Shown: positions 1 through 8,692 of the stretch, piece after piece | Layout: every line of letters starts with the position of its first letter | Position numbering within the stretch: the first letter of the stretch is position 1 | DNA from: Cloacibacillus porcorum | Lineage (GTDB): Bacteria > Synergistota > Synergistia > Synergistales > Synergistaceae | Direction of reading: 5' to 3' | Assembly (NCBI RefSeq): GCF_001701045.1 | Contig: NZ_CP016757.1 | Location: 62,001-126,000, forward strand | Length of the DNA: 64,000 bases | Program-made: the position numbers and the translations under genes | Notes under the pieces: generated by a model | Database searches by the model: none | Seen by the model: only the letters and a program-made list of their open reading frames with translations | What the model was told of the DNA's origin: nothing

Positions 1-513
1 AAAGTCGATAGCGCTGTATTGCGCGTGGCTCTCGCAGACGCGCACGCAGCGGCCGCAGAGCACACATTTGTCGGTATCGCGGATGAAGAATTGATTTGAT
101 TCGTCGACGGGATGCGGCGTCGGCGAACGGTCCGCGCGCCCGGGGAAGGAATCTCTTTTGATCCCGAGATTATAGACGAGCCTCTGCAGCTCACAGCGGC
201 CGTTCGCGTGGCAGTAAAGGCATTCGAACGGATGGCGCAGCAGCATCAATTCCACGATGGCGCGGCGCGTATCGCGGATAAGAGGGCTCTCCGTGGTGAT
301 TTCCATGCCCTCCGAAATGGGGGTCGTGCAGGCCGGAAGGAGTTTGGAAAAGCCCTTCGCCTCTACCAGGCAGATACGGCAGCCGCCGAATGTCTCAAGC
401 GCCGGATGGTAACAGAGCGTCGGGATCGTTATCCCGGCGCGCGCCGCCGCCTCTAATATTGTCATTTCCGGCTCAAAGGAGACCCTTTTGCCGTTTATTA
501 CCGCCTCCGGCAT
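1..513 (-). CDS. NuoG-like iron-sulfur protein, N-terminal part (formate dehydrogenase alpha or hydrogenase-like), cut by window edge
   Basis: Reading the minus strand from ATG at 513 gives 171 codons still open at the window edge. The start follows a GGAGGAA ribosome site at 520-526. Domain order is a [2Fe-2S] ferredoxin domain (CYHPALETFGGCRICLVEA near residues 35-53), a His-Cys3 NuoG-type motif (HPFECLYCHANGRCEL near 99-114), then the start of a 4Fe-4S pair (CVLCGRCVRVCES). This arrangement opens NAD-linked formate dehydrogenase alpha subunits, NuoG and [FeFe]-hydrogenases; the deciding C-terminal domain is outside the window. It diverges from the hydrogenase operon and closely resembles the N-terminus of HydA at 3730, so it probably carries electrons in a related redox complex. 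Which enzyme it is cannot be settled here. Confidence 0.85.
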   Translation of the reverse strand, partial: MPEAVINGKRVSFEPEMTILEAAARAGITIPTLCYHPALETFGGCRICLVEAKGFSKLLPACTTPISEGMEITTESPLIRDTRRAIVELMLLRHPFECLYCHANGRCELQRLVYNLGIKRDSFPGRADRSPTPHPVDESNQFFIRDTDKCVLCGRCVRVCESHAQYSAIDF

Positions 514-796
514 TTATAAATTCCTCCTACGGCGTCATTTTTTATATTTGGTGGCCATTATACGTTTTTATTGATTTTTAATAAAGAGAAAGAATACTCT
601 CACCGTATGGATCATATATTTGAATTTGGCGCAGATTTGTTAAACGAAGCGAAAAAAACCTAAAAATTCTGTGTTTGACGGTAAGAAAAAACGGAATTTT
701 CGGAAATACAAGGTGTTTTTATGACATAAATCGTGAACAAAAATGGACAAAAAAGCATAAATATAATTTTATTTGTCTGAAAAAAGAGATTTTCGG

Positions 797-826
797 TTGC
801 AGTTATTCTCATAGAGGGGCTATAAT
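797..826 (+). promoter_or_regulatory. Probable promoter of the hydrogenase operon
   Basis: TTGCAG at 797-802 and a perfect TATAAT at 821-826 are separated by 18 bases. Transcription would start near 833, leaving a leader of about 175 nt before hydC. The -35 is only a half match, so activation by another factor is possible. Confidence 0.55.
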
Positions 827-839
827 AAACATGCTTTGT

Positions 840-979
840 GTACTTTTTCGCAAGTGCTGTCTCGCACAGTACGTCTGCCAATATAGAGTGTCTCATTACG
901 AGCGTTTTTGAGGCGTGCGGATTACCTGTAACTTTTCTATTGGGGTTACATCTTCATCTTTTCAGGCGGGAGGGCCTGA
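840..979 (+). other. Structured leader of the hydrogenase operon
   Basis: Three short hairpins follow the predicted start. A nested one has GTACT 840-844 with AGTAC 868-872, and inner GTGC 854-857 with GCAC 864-867. The second is TGTAAC 927-932 with GTTACA 945-950. The third is TCAGGC 962-967 with GCCTGA 974-979, just before the ribosome site at 994-1000. I recognise no riboswitch class; the pairing is visible, the function is not. Confidence 0.4.
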
Positions 980-1009
980 GAAGGAGACAACTTAAGGAGG
1001 GTGCGTTTT

Positions 1010-1486
1010 ATGGTGGAGAAAGCGTCGGAAAAGCAGTGGGAGCAGCTTGCTGAGCTCCTCGGCAAATACCGCGGCACTAAGGGAAGCGTCATTCCCGTGC
1101 TTCAACAGGCACAGGAAATCTTCGGCTATCTGCCGAAAGAGGTCCTGATCGAAATCAGTAATCAGCTTGATGTCCCCGTCAGCCAGATATTCGGCGTGGT
1201 GACATTCTATGCTCAGTTCCATCTTGAGCCGCGCGGAAAGAACATCGTCAGATCATGTCAGGGTACGGCCTGCCATGTTCGCGGAGCGAAGGGCGTTCTC
1301 AACGCCATCCGCGAAAAGCTCGGCCTCAAAGAGGGCCAGGTCACAACCCCCGACCTCAAGTTCACGCTTGAGACGGTGGCCTGCATCGGCGCATGCGGCC
1401 TCGCCCCGGTGTTCATGGTCAACGACGAGACGCACGGCAGACTTACGCCCGAGTCGGTCGGTCCGATACTGGACAAGTACGCTTAG
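1010..1486 (+). CDS. hydC: NADH-dependent [FeFe]-hydrogenase subunit C (NuoE-like)
   Basis: 158 residues. A thioredoxin-like [2Fe-2S] protein that sits between the flavin subunit and the hydrogenase in soluble, NAD-linked and often electron-bifurcating [FeFe] hydrogenases. Cluster ligands are visible as C83-x4-C88 (SCQGTACHV) and C125-x3-C129 (CIGACGLAPV), the standard NuoE pattern, after an N-terminal helical bundle. The length matches the family. ATG 1010 is chosen because AAGGAGG at 994-1000 is 9 bases upstream; the in-frame GTG at 1001 touches the ribosome site and is unlikely. It is the first gene of a four-gene operon with short gaps of about 20-30 bases. Confidence 0.95.
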   Translation: MVEKASEKQWEQLAELLGKYRGTKGSVIPVLQQAQEIFGYLPKEVLIEISNQLDVPVSQIFGVVTFYAQFHLEPRGKNIVRSCQGTACHVRGAKGVLNAIREKLGLKEGQVTTPDLKFTLETVACIGACGLAPVFMVNDETHGRLTPESVGPILDKYA

Positions 1487-1506
1487 GAATAAGGGAGGAA
1501 CTTTAA

Positions 1507-1887
1507 ATGGCAATCAAGAGTCTTGAAGATCTTCGTAAGATAAAGGCTGAATCCAAAAAACAGACTGAAACTAGAAAGCTCAACGACAGACAGATCATCA
1601 TCGGCATGGGCACCTGCGGCATCGCCGCCGGCGCGCGCGCGGTAATGACGGCGGTCCTCGAGGAGCTTGCCAAGCGCAACATACACGACGTGGCGGTTCT
1701 CCAGACCGGATGCATCGGTATGTGCCAGAAAGAACCCCTTCTCGACATAGTGCGCCCCGGCGAAGACAGAGTCACCTACGGCCCTGTCAGCCCGACGGAT
1801 GTCCCGCGCATCATCGCGGATCATCTCATCAACGGCGTCGTCGTCGAGGATCTTGTGGTAGCCAAGATCCCCAACAAAGAAGCATAG
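1507..1887 (+). CDS. Small [2Fe-2S] ferredoxin-domain protein of the hydrogenase operon
   Basis: 126 residues. A thioredoxin-like ferredoxin domain similar to the N-terminal part of HydB/NuoF: a central GMGTCGIAAG and a TGCIGMC turn. Only three cysteines stand in cluster-ligand positions (C37, C69, C73); HydB in the same operon has four in the matching domain. The first 25 residues are charged and probably helical. It lies between hydC and hydB, with a GGAGG ribosome site and tight spacing, so it is most likely a stable extra subunit or assembly partner of the hydrogenase complex. Whether it binds a [2Fe-2S] cluster with three cysteines is open. Confidence 0.85.
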   Translation: MAIKSLEDLRKIKAESKKQTETRKLNDRQIIIGMGTCGIAAGARAVMTAVLEELAKRNIHDVAVLQTGCIGMCQKEPLLDIVRPGEDRVTYGPVSPTDVPRIIADHLINGVVVEDLVVAKIPNKEA

Positions 1888-1907
1888 GTCGAAGGGAGGA
1901 ATTTTAA

Positions 1908-3698
1908 ATGGCTCTCGTAAGAGCTCACGTACTGGTCTGCACCGGAACGGGCTGCGTCTCCTCCGGTTCAAAAAAGGTAATCGCAAAGCTTGAAGAGGAA
2001 CTCAAGGCCAACAGCCTTGATAAAGAGGTAAAGATAGTCGAAACCGGCTGTCAGGGATTCTGCGAACAGGGTCCCCTCGTCATCATCTATCCCGAAGGAA
2101 CCTTCTACACGCACGTTCAGGAATCTGACGTTCCCGAGATAGTCTCGGAGCATCTCATCAAGGGACGCATCGTCGGCCGCCTCCTCTTCAAGGAGCCGCT
2201 CACGGCGCAGAGCGTTCCCGACTATGCCGACATTGATTTCTACAAGAAGCAGCACCGTCTCGTGCTTAAGAACTGCGGCCACATCAACCCCGATTCGCTC
2301 GAGGAATACATCGGCGCCGACGGTTACGAAGGACTGGCGAAGGTCCTTCTCACGATGACGCCGGAGCAGGTCGTCGAAGAGATGAAGAAGACCGGCCTCC
2401 GCGGCCGCGGCGGCGGCGGGTTCCCCACCGGCATGAAGTGGGGCTTCTGCCAGAAGTCGCCCGGACCCAAGAAGTACATCATCTGTAACGCGGACGAGGG
2501 CGACCCCGGCGCGTTCATGGACCGCTCGCTGCTTGAGGGCGACCCGCACGCGATACTCGAAGGCATGATCATCGGCGCCTACGCGATCGGAGCCGACGAA
2601 GGCTATATCTACTGCCGCGCCGAATATCCGCTCGCGATCAAGCGTCTGAAGCAGGCTATCGCCCAGGCCGAAGAGGCGGGACTGCTCGGCGAGAATATCC
2701 TCGGTACGGATTTTAACTGCACCATCCATATCAAAGAGGGCGCCGGAGCGTTCGTCTGCGGCGAAGAGACGGCCCTGATGGCCTCCATCGAAGGCAAGCG
2801 CGGCATGCCGCGTCCCCGCCCGCCGTTCCCCGCGGTGAAGGGGCTCTGGGAAAAGCCTTCGAACATAAACAACGTTGAAACATTTGCCAACGTCCCCTAC
2901 ATCTTCCGCGTCGGAGCGGAGGAATACGCGAAGCTGGGAACCGAGAAGTCCAAGGGAACCAAGGTATTCGCGCTGACCGGTAAGATCAACAACACCGGAC
3001 TCGCGGAGGTCCCGATGGGTATCACGATGCGCGAGATCATCTTTGACATCGGCGGCGGCATCATCGGCGGCAAGAAGTTCAAGGCCGTCCAGATCGGCGG
3101 TCCCTCCGGCGGATGTATCCCCGAGCAGCTTCTCGACACCCCGGTCGACTATGATTCGCTCATCGCCGCGGGCGCGATGATGGGCTCCGGCGGACTCGTC
3201 GTCATGGACGAAGAGACCTGCATGGTCGACGTCGCTAAGTTCTTCCTCAACTTCACACAGTCGGAATCCTGCGGTAAGTGCACGCCCTGCCGCGAGGGTA
3301 CCAAACGCATGCTTGAAATGCTCGAAAAGATCACGGACGGCAAAGGCGAAGACGGAGATATCGAGAAGCTGGAAAAGCTTGCCTCCTCCATCAAGGCCGG
3401 TGCGCTCTGCGCCCTCGGCCAGACGGCCCCGAACCCCATCCTCTCCACGCTGCGCTACTTCAGAGACGAATATGAGGCGCACATCAAGGAGAAGAGATGC
3501 CCGGCCGGCGCCTGCCACCATCTGCTGACCTACAAGATCACCGACGCATGCAAAGGCTGCAGCCTCTGCGCGAAGAACTGCCCGGTCAATGCGATCAGCG
3601 GCGAACCGAAACAGAAGTATGTCATCGATGCGGCCAAGTGCATCAAGTGCGGCGCATGCCTGACGAAGTGCCCGTTCAAAGCGATCGTGCGCGGCTAA
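1908..3698 (+). CDS. hydB: NADH-dependent [FeFe]-hydrogenase flavin subunit B (NuoF-like)
   Basis: 596 residues. This subunit carries FMN and exchanges electrons with NAD(H) and ferredoxin. Domain order: an N-terminal thioredoxin-like [2Fe-2S] domain (CTGTGC and GCQGFC, residues about 5-90); the NuoF FMN/NADH fold with GRGGGGFPTG, NADEGDPGA and VCGEETAL; an SLBB region; a 4Fe-4S site at SCGKCTPCREG; and a C-terminal 2x[4Fe-4S] ferredoxin (CKGCSLCAKNCP and CIKCGACLTKCP, last 60 residues). The N- and C-terminal additions are what distinguish HydB from respiratory NuoF. The ribosome site GGGAGGA precedes ATG 1908. Electron bifurcation is known for homologues (Thermotoga, Acetobacterium) and inferred here. 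Confidence 0.95.
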   Translation: MALVRAHVLVCTGTGCVSSGSKKVIAKLEEELKANSLDKEVKIVETGCQGFCEQGPLVIIYPEGTFYTHVQESDVPEIVSEHLIKGRIVGRLLFKEPLTAQSVPDYADIDFYKKQHRLVLKNCGHINPDSLEEYIGADGYEGLAKVLLTMTPEQVVEEMKKTGLRGRGGGGFPTGMKWGFCQKSPGPKKYIICNADEGDPGAFMDRSLLEGDPHAILEGMIIGAYAIGADEGYIYCRAEYPLAIKRLKQAIAQAEEAGLLGENILGTDFNCTIHIKEGAGAFVCGEETALMASIEGKRGMPRPRPPFPAVKGLWEKPSNINNVETFANVPYIFRVGAEEYAKLGTEKSKGTKVFALTGKINNTGLAEVPMGITMREIIFDIGGGIIGGKKFKAVQIGGPSGGCIPEQLLDTPVDYDSLIAAGAMMGSGGLVVMDEETCMVDVAKFFLNFTQSESCGKCTPCREGTKRMLEMLEKITDGKGEDGDIEKLEKLASSIKAGALCALGQTAPNPILSTLRYFRDEYEAHIKEKRCPAGACHHLLTYKITDACKGCSLCAKNCPVNAISGEPKQKYVIDAAKCIKCGACLTKCPFKAIVRG

Positions 3699-3729
3699 TT
3701 TCGGCTAATGGAAGGGGAGTAAAAAGAAT

Positions 3730-5475
3730 ATGGAACTTGTTAAGGTTACTATAGACGGCATAACAGTAGAGGTGCCATCCGATTTTACAGTGATCGAAGC
3801 CGCTGCCAAAGCCGGAATCCGCATTCCTCAGCTCTGCTATCACCCGGAGCTTTCCAAAGAGGGCGCCTGCCGCGTCTGTGTAGTTGAGATAGTCGGCGGC
3901 CGCGGACTCGGCGCAGCCTGTGTCTATCCCGTAGCGGACGGTATGGTAGTATATACGAACACTCCGAAGGTACGCGAGACCCGCAAAGCGGTCGTCGAGC
4001 TCCTTCTTGCGAACCATCCGCAGGACTGCCTCTTCTGCCAGAAGAACCAGGACTGCGAACTTCAGCAGACGGCCGCCGACCTCGGCATCCGCGAAGTGCC
4101 CTATACCGGCGCTACGCGCTCCGCTGAAAAAGATGAGAGCAACCCGAGCCTTGTGCGCGACCCCAATAAGTGCATCCTCTGCGGCCGCTGCATCAGAGCC
4201 TGCCACGAGCGTCAGGGCCTTGACGTCTACGCCTTCGTGAACCGTGGCTTCAAGACCATCGTCGAACCGGCCTTTGGGCTCGGACTCGACCAGGTCGCCT
4301 GTACCTACTGCGGACAGTGCGCCGCGGTCTGCCCGACGGCCGCCATCTGTGAGCGCGACGACACCGAAAAGGTATTCGCCGCCCTCGCCGATCCCAAGAA
4401 ATATACGATCGTCCAGACTGCTCCCGCGACGCGCGTCGCCCTCGGCGAAGCGCTGGGGCTGCCGGCCGGCGAAGTCGTCACCGGCAAAATGGTCGCCGCG
4501 CTGCGCAGGCTGGGATTCGACAAGGTATTTGACACCGACTTCTCCGCCGACCTTACGATCATGGAAGAGGGACACGAGTTCCTCGACCGCGTCGTCAACG
4601 GCGGCGTGCTGCCGATGATCACCTCCTGCTCGCCCGGCTGGATAAACTTCATCGAGATCAAATATCCCGACCTTCTGCCGCACCTCTCGACGGCGAAATC
4701 GCCGCAGGGAATGTTCGGCGCTCTGGCCAAGACCTACTGGCCCGAGACGCAGGGTATCGCTGTTGAAGACATCTACAGCGTCTCGATCATGCCCTGCACC
4801 GCGAAGAAGGCCGAGTGCGTGCGCCCGCAGCTCCAGAGTAATCCCGGAATCCCCGATGTCGACACAGTTCTTACGACCCGCGAACTCGCGCGTATGATCA
4901 AGAACGCCGGCATCGACTTCAAGAACCTCCCCGAAGAGGAATATGACAGCCCGCTCGGCTCTTCGACCGGCGCCGCCGCCATCTTCGGCGTCACTGGAGG
5001 CGTTATGGAGGCGGCTCTGCGTACCGTCTATTCGGTGCTCAACAGCGGCGCGGATATCCCCGGGATCATCTTCCAGCCCGTGCGCGGCATGGAGGGCATC
5101 AAAGAGGCGACGATCGAAGTGCCGGTCAACGGTGAAAAGGTCAACGTCAAACTCGCGGTCGCCCATACGCTGAAGAACGCGAAGATCCTCATGGACAAGG
5201 TCCGCGCCGGCAAGGCCGACTACCACTTCATCGAAGTCATGGCCTGCCCCGGCGGCTGCATCGGCGGCGGCGGACAGCCCCAGCCGGTCAACGCGGAGAT
5301 CCGCGCCGCGCGTACGGCGGCTCTTTACAGCGTCGACGAAGCCAAAACGCTGCGCCAGTCGCACAAGAACCCCGACATCGCCGCCCTTTACGAGAAGTGG
5401 CTCGGCAAACCGCTCGGAGAGAAGGCGCACCACCTTCTCCACACGCACTACAACGCGCAGCCGAGAGAGCTTTAA
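3730..5475 (+). CDS. hydA: [FeFe]-hydrogenase catalytic subunit
   Basis: 581 residues, cytoplasmic. Domains in order: [2Fe-2S] (CYHPELSKEGACRVCVVEI), NuoG-type His-Cys3 (HPQDCLFCQKNQDC), 2x[4Fe-4S] (CILCGRCIRACHE, CTYCGQCAAVCP), and the H-cluster domain. H-cluster cysteines are all present: C300 in TSCSPGW (L1), C356 in MPCTAKK (L2), C506 and C510 in MACPGGCIGGGGQP (L3). This makes a complete, probably active proton-reducing enzyme of the NADH/ferredoxin-linked group. The HydEFG maturases are not in this window. It is the last gene of the operon and is followed by a strong terminator at 5501. Confidence 0.97.
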   Translation: MELVKVTIDGITVEVPSDFTVIEAAAKAGIRIPQLCYHPELSKEGACRVCVVEIVGGRGLGAACVYPVADGMVVYTNTPKVRETRKAVVELLLANHPQDCLFCQKNQDCELQQTAADLGIREVPYTGATRSAEKDESNPSLVRDPNKCILCGRCIRACHERQGLDVYAFVNRGFKTIVEPAFGLGLDQVACTYCGQCAAVCPTAAICERDDTEKVFAALADPKKYTIVQTAPATRVALGEALGLPAGEVVTGKMVAALRRLGFDKVFDTDFSADLTIMEEGHEFLDRVVNGGVLPMITSCSPGWINFIEIKYPDLLPHLSTAKSPQGMFGALAKTYWPETQGIAVEDIYSVSIMPCTAKKAECVRPQLQSNPGIPDVDTVLTTRELARMIKNAGIDFKNLPEEEYDSPLGSSTGAAAIFGVTGGVMEAALRTVYSVLNSGADIPGIIFQPVRGMEGIKEATIEVPVNGEKVNVKLAVAHTLKNAKILMDKVRAGKADYHFIEVMACPGGCIGGGGQPQPVNAEIRAARTAALYSVDEAKTLRQSHKNPDIAALYEKWLGKPLGEKAHHLLHTHYNAQPREL

Positions 5476-5500
5476 CTTCTCTCAAAGAAGCTATAATCAA

Positions 5501-5525
5501 GGAGAGGCTTCGGCCTCTCCTTTTT
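5501..5525 (+). terminator. Rho-independent terminator after hydA
   Basis: An 8-bp GGAGAGGC/GCCTCTCC stem closed by a TTCG tetraloop (5501-5520) and followed by five T. This is a canonical intrinsic terminator ending the hydrogenase operon. Confidence 0.92.
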
Positions 5526-5638
5526 GTATCACCAGCTGTCTTAAAGCAGAAATTACAGTATAATGTCGCCAGAAGACCAGATTCGGACAAAGACGGGAAT
5601 GTTTTTATCATCTCACGGGACGGAGCGCGGATAAGGCA

Positions 5639-7180
5639 ATGAAGGCAAATGACATAATGTCGTGCTATCTCAAAGAATTTTTGAGGAATACCCCGGACTT
5701 TATCTGCGTTAAAGATAAAGACTCCGTATACGCCGGCGCCTCGCAGACCTTTGCGGAGCTGGTCGGCTGCTCCTCCCCCGCGGAGCTGGTCGGCAGGAGC
5801 GACCGGGACCTCTTCGGTCCTGAGCTGGCGGAACATTACATCGCCGACGACAAAAAGCTGCTCGCCTCGGGCGTCCCCGTTCTCGACTATATCGAACCGC
5901 TGCCGGGGAGCGGGGGCCGCAAGAGATATTCTTCGACCTCAAAATACCCGATCAGGGACGCCGCCGGAGAGGTGATCGGCATCTGCGCAGTAGGCCGCGA
6001 CATCACGGCGCAGATCGAGCTTGAGAACGAGGCGGGGAGCGCTCAGCGGGCAAAGAGCGATTTTCTTGCGCGTATGAGCCACGACATGCGCACGCCGATG
6101 AACGGCATTGTCGGCTTTACAAAGCTCTCCCTTGATTCGGATGATATCGGACAGATAAAGGAGTATCTGCATAAGATAGACGACTCCTGCAAATATCTGC
6201 TGAGCCTTATAAACGACACCCTCGATATGAGCAAGATCGAGAGCGACAAGATAACCCTGAAGCCGGAGGTAGTTAACTCCAAAGAGCTCTTCGACTCGCT
6301 CGTGGAACTTATGGAGCCTACGCTGAGCGAAAAAAATATCACGCTGGCGGCGGACTTCGAGGGCGTTGAATTTGGCGCCATCATGATTGACCGGGTCCGC
6401 GTGCAGCAGGTACTCGTCAACCTCCTCTCAAACGCCGCGAAATTCACGCCCTACGGCGGGCGGATAGAGTTTATCGTCAGACGTCTCTTCACCTCGGATA
6501 AGATTTCCCGGGACCGGATCACGATCCGTGACAACGGCATCGGCATGAGCGAGGAGTTTCTCGCGAGGATATTTGAACCATTTGCGCAGGAATACAACGA
6601 CGTTAACGCCGCGACCGTCGGCACAGGGCTGGGAATGGCCATCGTTAAACGGATACTTGACCTGATGGGAGCTACCATAGAGGTGAAGAGCCGCCGCGGC
6701 GAGGGTACGGAGATAACGATAGAGATAGACTTTGAGCATGCCGGCGGGGACGGCGCCTCTGGCTGCGCGCCGTCAAATATTGACCTCAGCGGCAGAAGGG
6801 TGCTGCTCTGCGAGGACCATCCGCTCAACGTCCAGATAACGAAGATCCTCCTTGAAAAAAAGGGGGTGGCGGTAGACGTCGCCCTGAACGGCAGAGAGGG
6901 AGTGGAAAAATTCTCCGCCTCGCAAGAGGGCGGATACGACGCCGTCCTGATGGACGTGAGGATGCCGGTGCTCGACGGCCTCGCGGCGGCGGAAGAGATA
7001 CGGCGTCTCACCCGCGCGGACGCGCGGAATGTGCCGATAATCGCGATAACGGCCAACGCCTTCAGCGATGACGTGGAGAAATCCAAGGCCGCGGGGATGG
7101 ACGACCATCTTACAAAACCGCTTGAGCCGAGACAGCTCTATGAGGCGCTGTACAGACATATACAAAAGGTGAAAGAGTGA
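5639..7180 (+). CDS. Soluble PAS hybrid histidine kinase with receiver domain
   Basis: 513 residues, no membrane segment or signal peptide. A PAS domain (about 15-125) is followed by a HisKA domain with SHDMRTPMNG (phosphoacceptor H148), an HATPase domain (NLLSNAAKF, DNGIGM, GTGLGMAIV), and a C-terminal receiver with CEDHPLNVQ, phospho-acceptor D439 in MDVRMPV, and the conserved lysine in TKPL. It should sense a cytoplasmic signal and phosphorylate its own receiver; no HPt or DNA-binding output is encoded next to it. Its stop overlaps the GTG start of the APC permease (GTGA), so the two are probably translated together. The ribosome site before ATG 5639 is weak. Confidence 0.93.
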   Translation: MKANDIMSCYLKEFLRNTPDFICVKDKDSVYAGASQTFAELVGCSSPAELVGRSDRDLFGPELAEHYIADDKKLLASGVPVLDYIEPLPGSGGRKRYSSTSKYPIRDAAGEVIGICAVGRDITAQIELENEAGSAQRAKSDFLARMSHDMRTPMNGIVGFTKLSLDSDDIGQIKEYLHKIDDSCKYLLSLINDTLDMSKIESDKITLKPEVVNSKELFDSLVELMEPTLSEKNITLAADFEGVEFGAIMIDRVRVQQVLVNLLSNAAKFTPYGGRIEFIVRRLFTSDKISRDRITIRDNGIGMSEEFLARIFEPFAQEYNDVNAATVGTGLGMAIVKRILDLMGATIEVKSRRGEGTEITIEIDFEHAGGDGASGCAPSNIDLSGRRVLLCEDHPLNVQITKILLEKKGVAVDVALNGREGVEKFSASQEGGYDAVLMDVRMPVLDGLAAAEEIRRLTRADARNVPIIAITANAFSDDVEKSKAAGMDDHLTKPLEPRQLYEALYRHIQKVKE

Positions 7181-8439
7181 GGGGAGAAATGGCGAGCAGC
7201 GGAGAGCTCAAAAAAAGTATAACCTGGCTTCATGGGACGGCGATGACCATCGGCGCCGTCATCGGCGCGGGAATACTCGTCCTTCCGGCGATTGCCGCGG
7301 ATATAGCGGGTCCCGCCTCGCTCGCGAGCTGGCTGCTGATGGGGCTCATCTCCCTGCCGATGCTTGCCGCGATCGCTCAGATGTCTTCGCGCTACCCCAA
7401 CTCGGGCGGGATCGCCGCCTATGCGCAGCAGGCCTTCGGTCCCGGCATGGGAAGGCTGGCGGGCTTTCTCATCTTCTCCGCGATGCCGATAGGGCTGCCG
7501 CCGACGGCGCTCATCGGGGCAAACTACCTCTGCAGCCTCTTTGGCTGGGGCACTGGCGCGGCCCATATCGCGGCCGGCGCGCTGATCCTGACGGCGGTCG
7601 CTCTGAACCTGCGCGGGATAGAGCTCTCAGGCAAGAGCCAGCTCTTCATCGTCAGCGCGATACTCTTGATACTTATATTTGTCGTCCTCTCTTCGCTCGC
7701 GGAGATCCGTCCGGCGAACTTTACGCCTTTTTTGCCGCACGGGCTTGACGCCGTCGGCCACACGATGTCCCTGCTCTTCTTCGCCTTCCTCGGCTGGGAG
7801 ATGATCGGCCACCTTGCGGAGGAATTTAAAGACCCGCGCCGCGACATCCCGCTCAGTCTGGGAGCGGCCTATGTGATCGTCAATATCGTCTATCTCGCGA
7901 TCGCGCTCGTGGTGGTCGGCAGCGGCGTCTACAAAAGCGGCAACCCCAATATCGCGATGGTCTCTCTGATAAAACTGCGCTGGGGAGAGCCCGCCGCGGT
8001 GCTTGTCGGACTGCTCGGCTTCGTCGTCTGCTACTGCCCCGTCCATACCTATATCGCGGGCTTTTCGCGCCTCTTTTACGCACAGGCGCGAGAGGGGTAT
8101 TTTCCGAAATGCTTCGGGGAGCTTCACCCTCTGTATGGAACGCCCTTTCGTGCGCTGCAGCTCTTCGTTCCCCTCAACCTCTCGCTGCTCTTCCTGAGCT
8201 GGGCGCTCTCCTGGGACCTCAAGCCGCTGCTAGGCATCCCCAGCGCCACCTTTCTGCTCGTCTACACGATTGGGATGTTCTCCGCGGCGAAGGTATTGCC
8301 GGTAAGGAGCGGCCGTATCTGCGGCCTGCTCTCGGGAACGCTATCGCTTGCCGTCTTTGCCTTCTCCGGCTGGTATATGCTCTTCCCGCTCGCGGTGGCG
8401 CTGTACTTTGTTGTGAGATATAAAAAGGAATTTTTCTGA
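7177..8439 (+). CDS. APC-superfamily amino acid permease
   Basis: 420 residues with about 12 hydrophobic segments. The N-terminus has the family's first helix signature (GTAMTIGAVIGAGILVLP), where the GAGI turn binds the substrate backbone, so a role in amino acid or amine uptake or exchange is expected; substrate not readable. GTG 7177 overlaps the upstream kinase stop by 4 bases and has AAGGTGA about 5 bases upstream; ATG 7189 is an alternative, but its G-rich site is only 2 bases away. Translational coupling to the hybrid kinase suggests the kinase senses the transported compound or its metabolism. A GC hairpin without a T-run lies at about 8451-8470. Confidence 0.88.
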   Translation: MRGEMASSGELKKSITWLHGTAMTIGAVIGAGILVLPAIAADIAGPASLASWLLMGLISLPMLAAIAQMSSRYPNSGGIAAYAQQAFGPGMGRLAGFLIFSAMPIGLPPTALIGANYLCSLFGWGTGAAHIAAGALILTAVALNLRGIELSGKSQLFIVSAILLILIFVVLSSLAEIRPANFTPFLPHGLDAVGHTMSLLFFAFLGWEMIGHLAEEFKDPRRDIPLSLGAAYVIVNIVYLAIALVVVGSGVYKSGNPNIAMVSLIKLRWGEPAAVLVGLLGFVVCYCPVHTYIAGFSRLFYAQAREGYFPKCFGELHPLYGTPFRALQLFVPLNLSLLFLSWALSWDLKPLLGIPSATFLLVYTIGMFSAAKVLPVRSGRICGLLSGTLSLAVFAFSGWYMLFPLAVALYFVVRYKKEFF

Positions 8440-8608
8440 CGGCATCTTTCCGCCCCCGCGGCGGGGGGCGTATCGTTGACAGCGGCAAGGGAGCGCCCCC
8501 TTCTTATGCGGTGTGGAATAGAGATGGAGGCTGGACTTCCGGCGGGCTTTCCGCTAGACTTTTGATATCGTAGCGTTTGTGAATGATGGAAACAGTATCG
8601 GCTGTCTG

Positions 8609-8636
8609 TTGACTTTTTAAGTGGCTTTGATAGACT
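8609..8636 (+). promoter_or_regulatory. Probable promoter of the XRE-cupin regulator gene
   Basis: TTGACT (8609-8614), a 16-base spacer and TAGACT (8631-8636). Start would be near 8643, giving a leader of about 50 bases to ATG 8693. Confidence 0.45.
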
Positions 8637-8692
8637 ATGTTTGTTTTCCTTTAATGAAAAATTTTCATAAATGGAAAATGGGGGAATTGCAG

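Larger units (their letters stand above)
514..1009. other. Divergent intergenic region between the NuoG-like gene and the hydrogenase operon
   Basis: About 500 bases, clearly more AT-rich than the flanking genes. It holds a plus-strand promoter (797-826) and a hairpin-rich leader (840-979). For the minus-strand gene a TATAAT-like -10 can be read around 554-559 without a convincing -35. Short open frames exist on both strands but none has a ribosome site or a recognisable protein, so I call no gene here. Confidence 0.6.

Noticed and set aside
1968-5448. Long minus-strand open frames opposite hydB and hydA (over 500 codons each)
   Set aside because: They are opposite genes with complete catalytic motifs, lack ribosome sites and encode no recognisable domains; high GC codon use keeps the antisense open.
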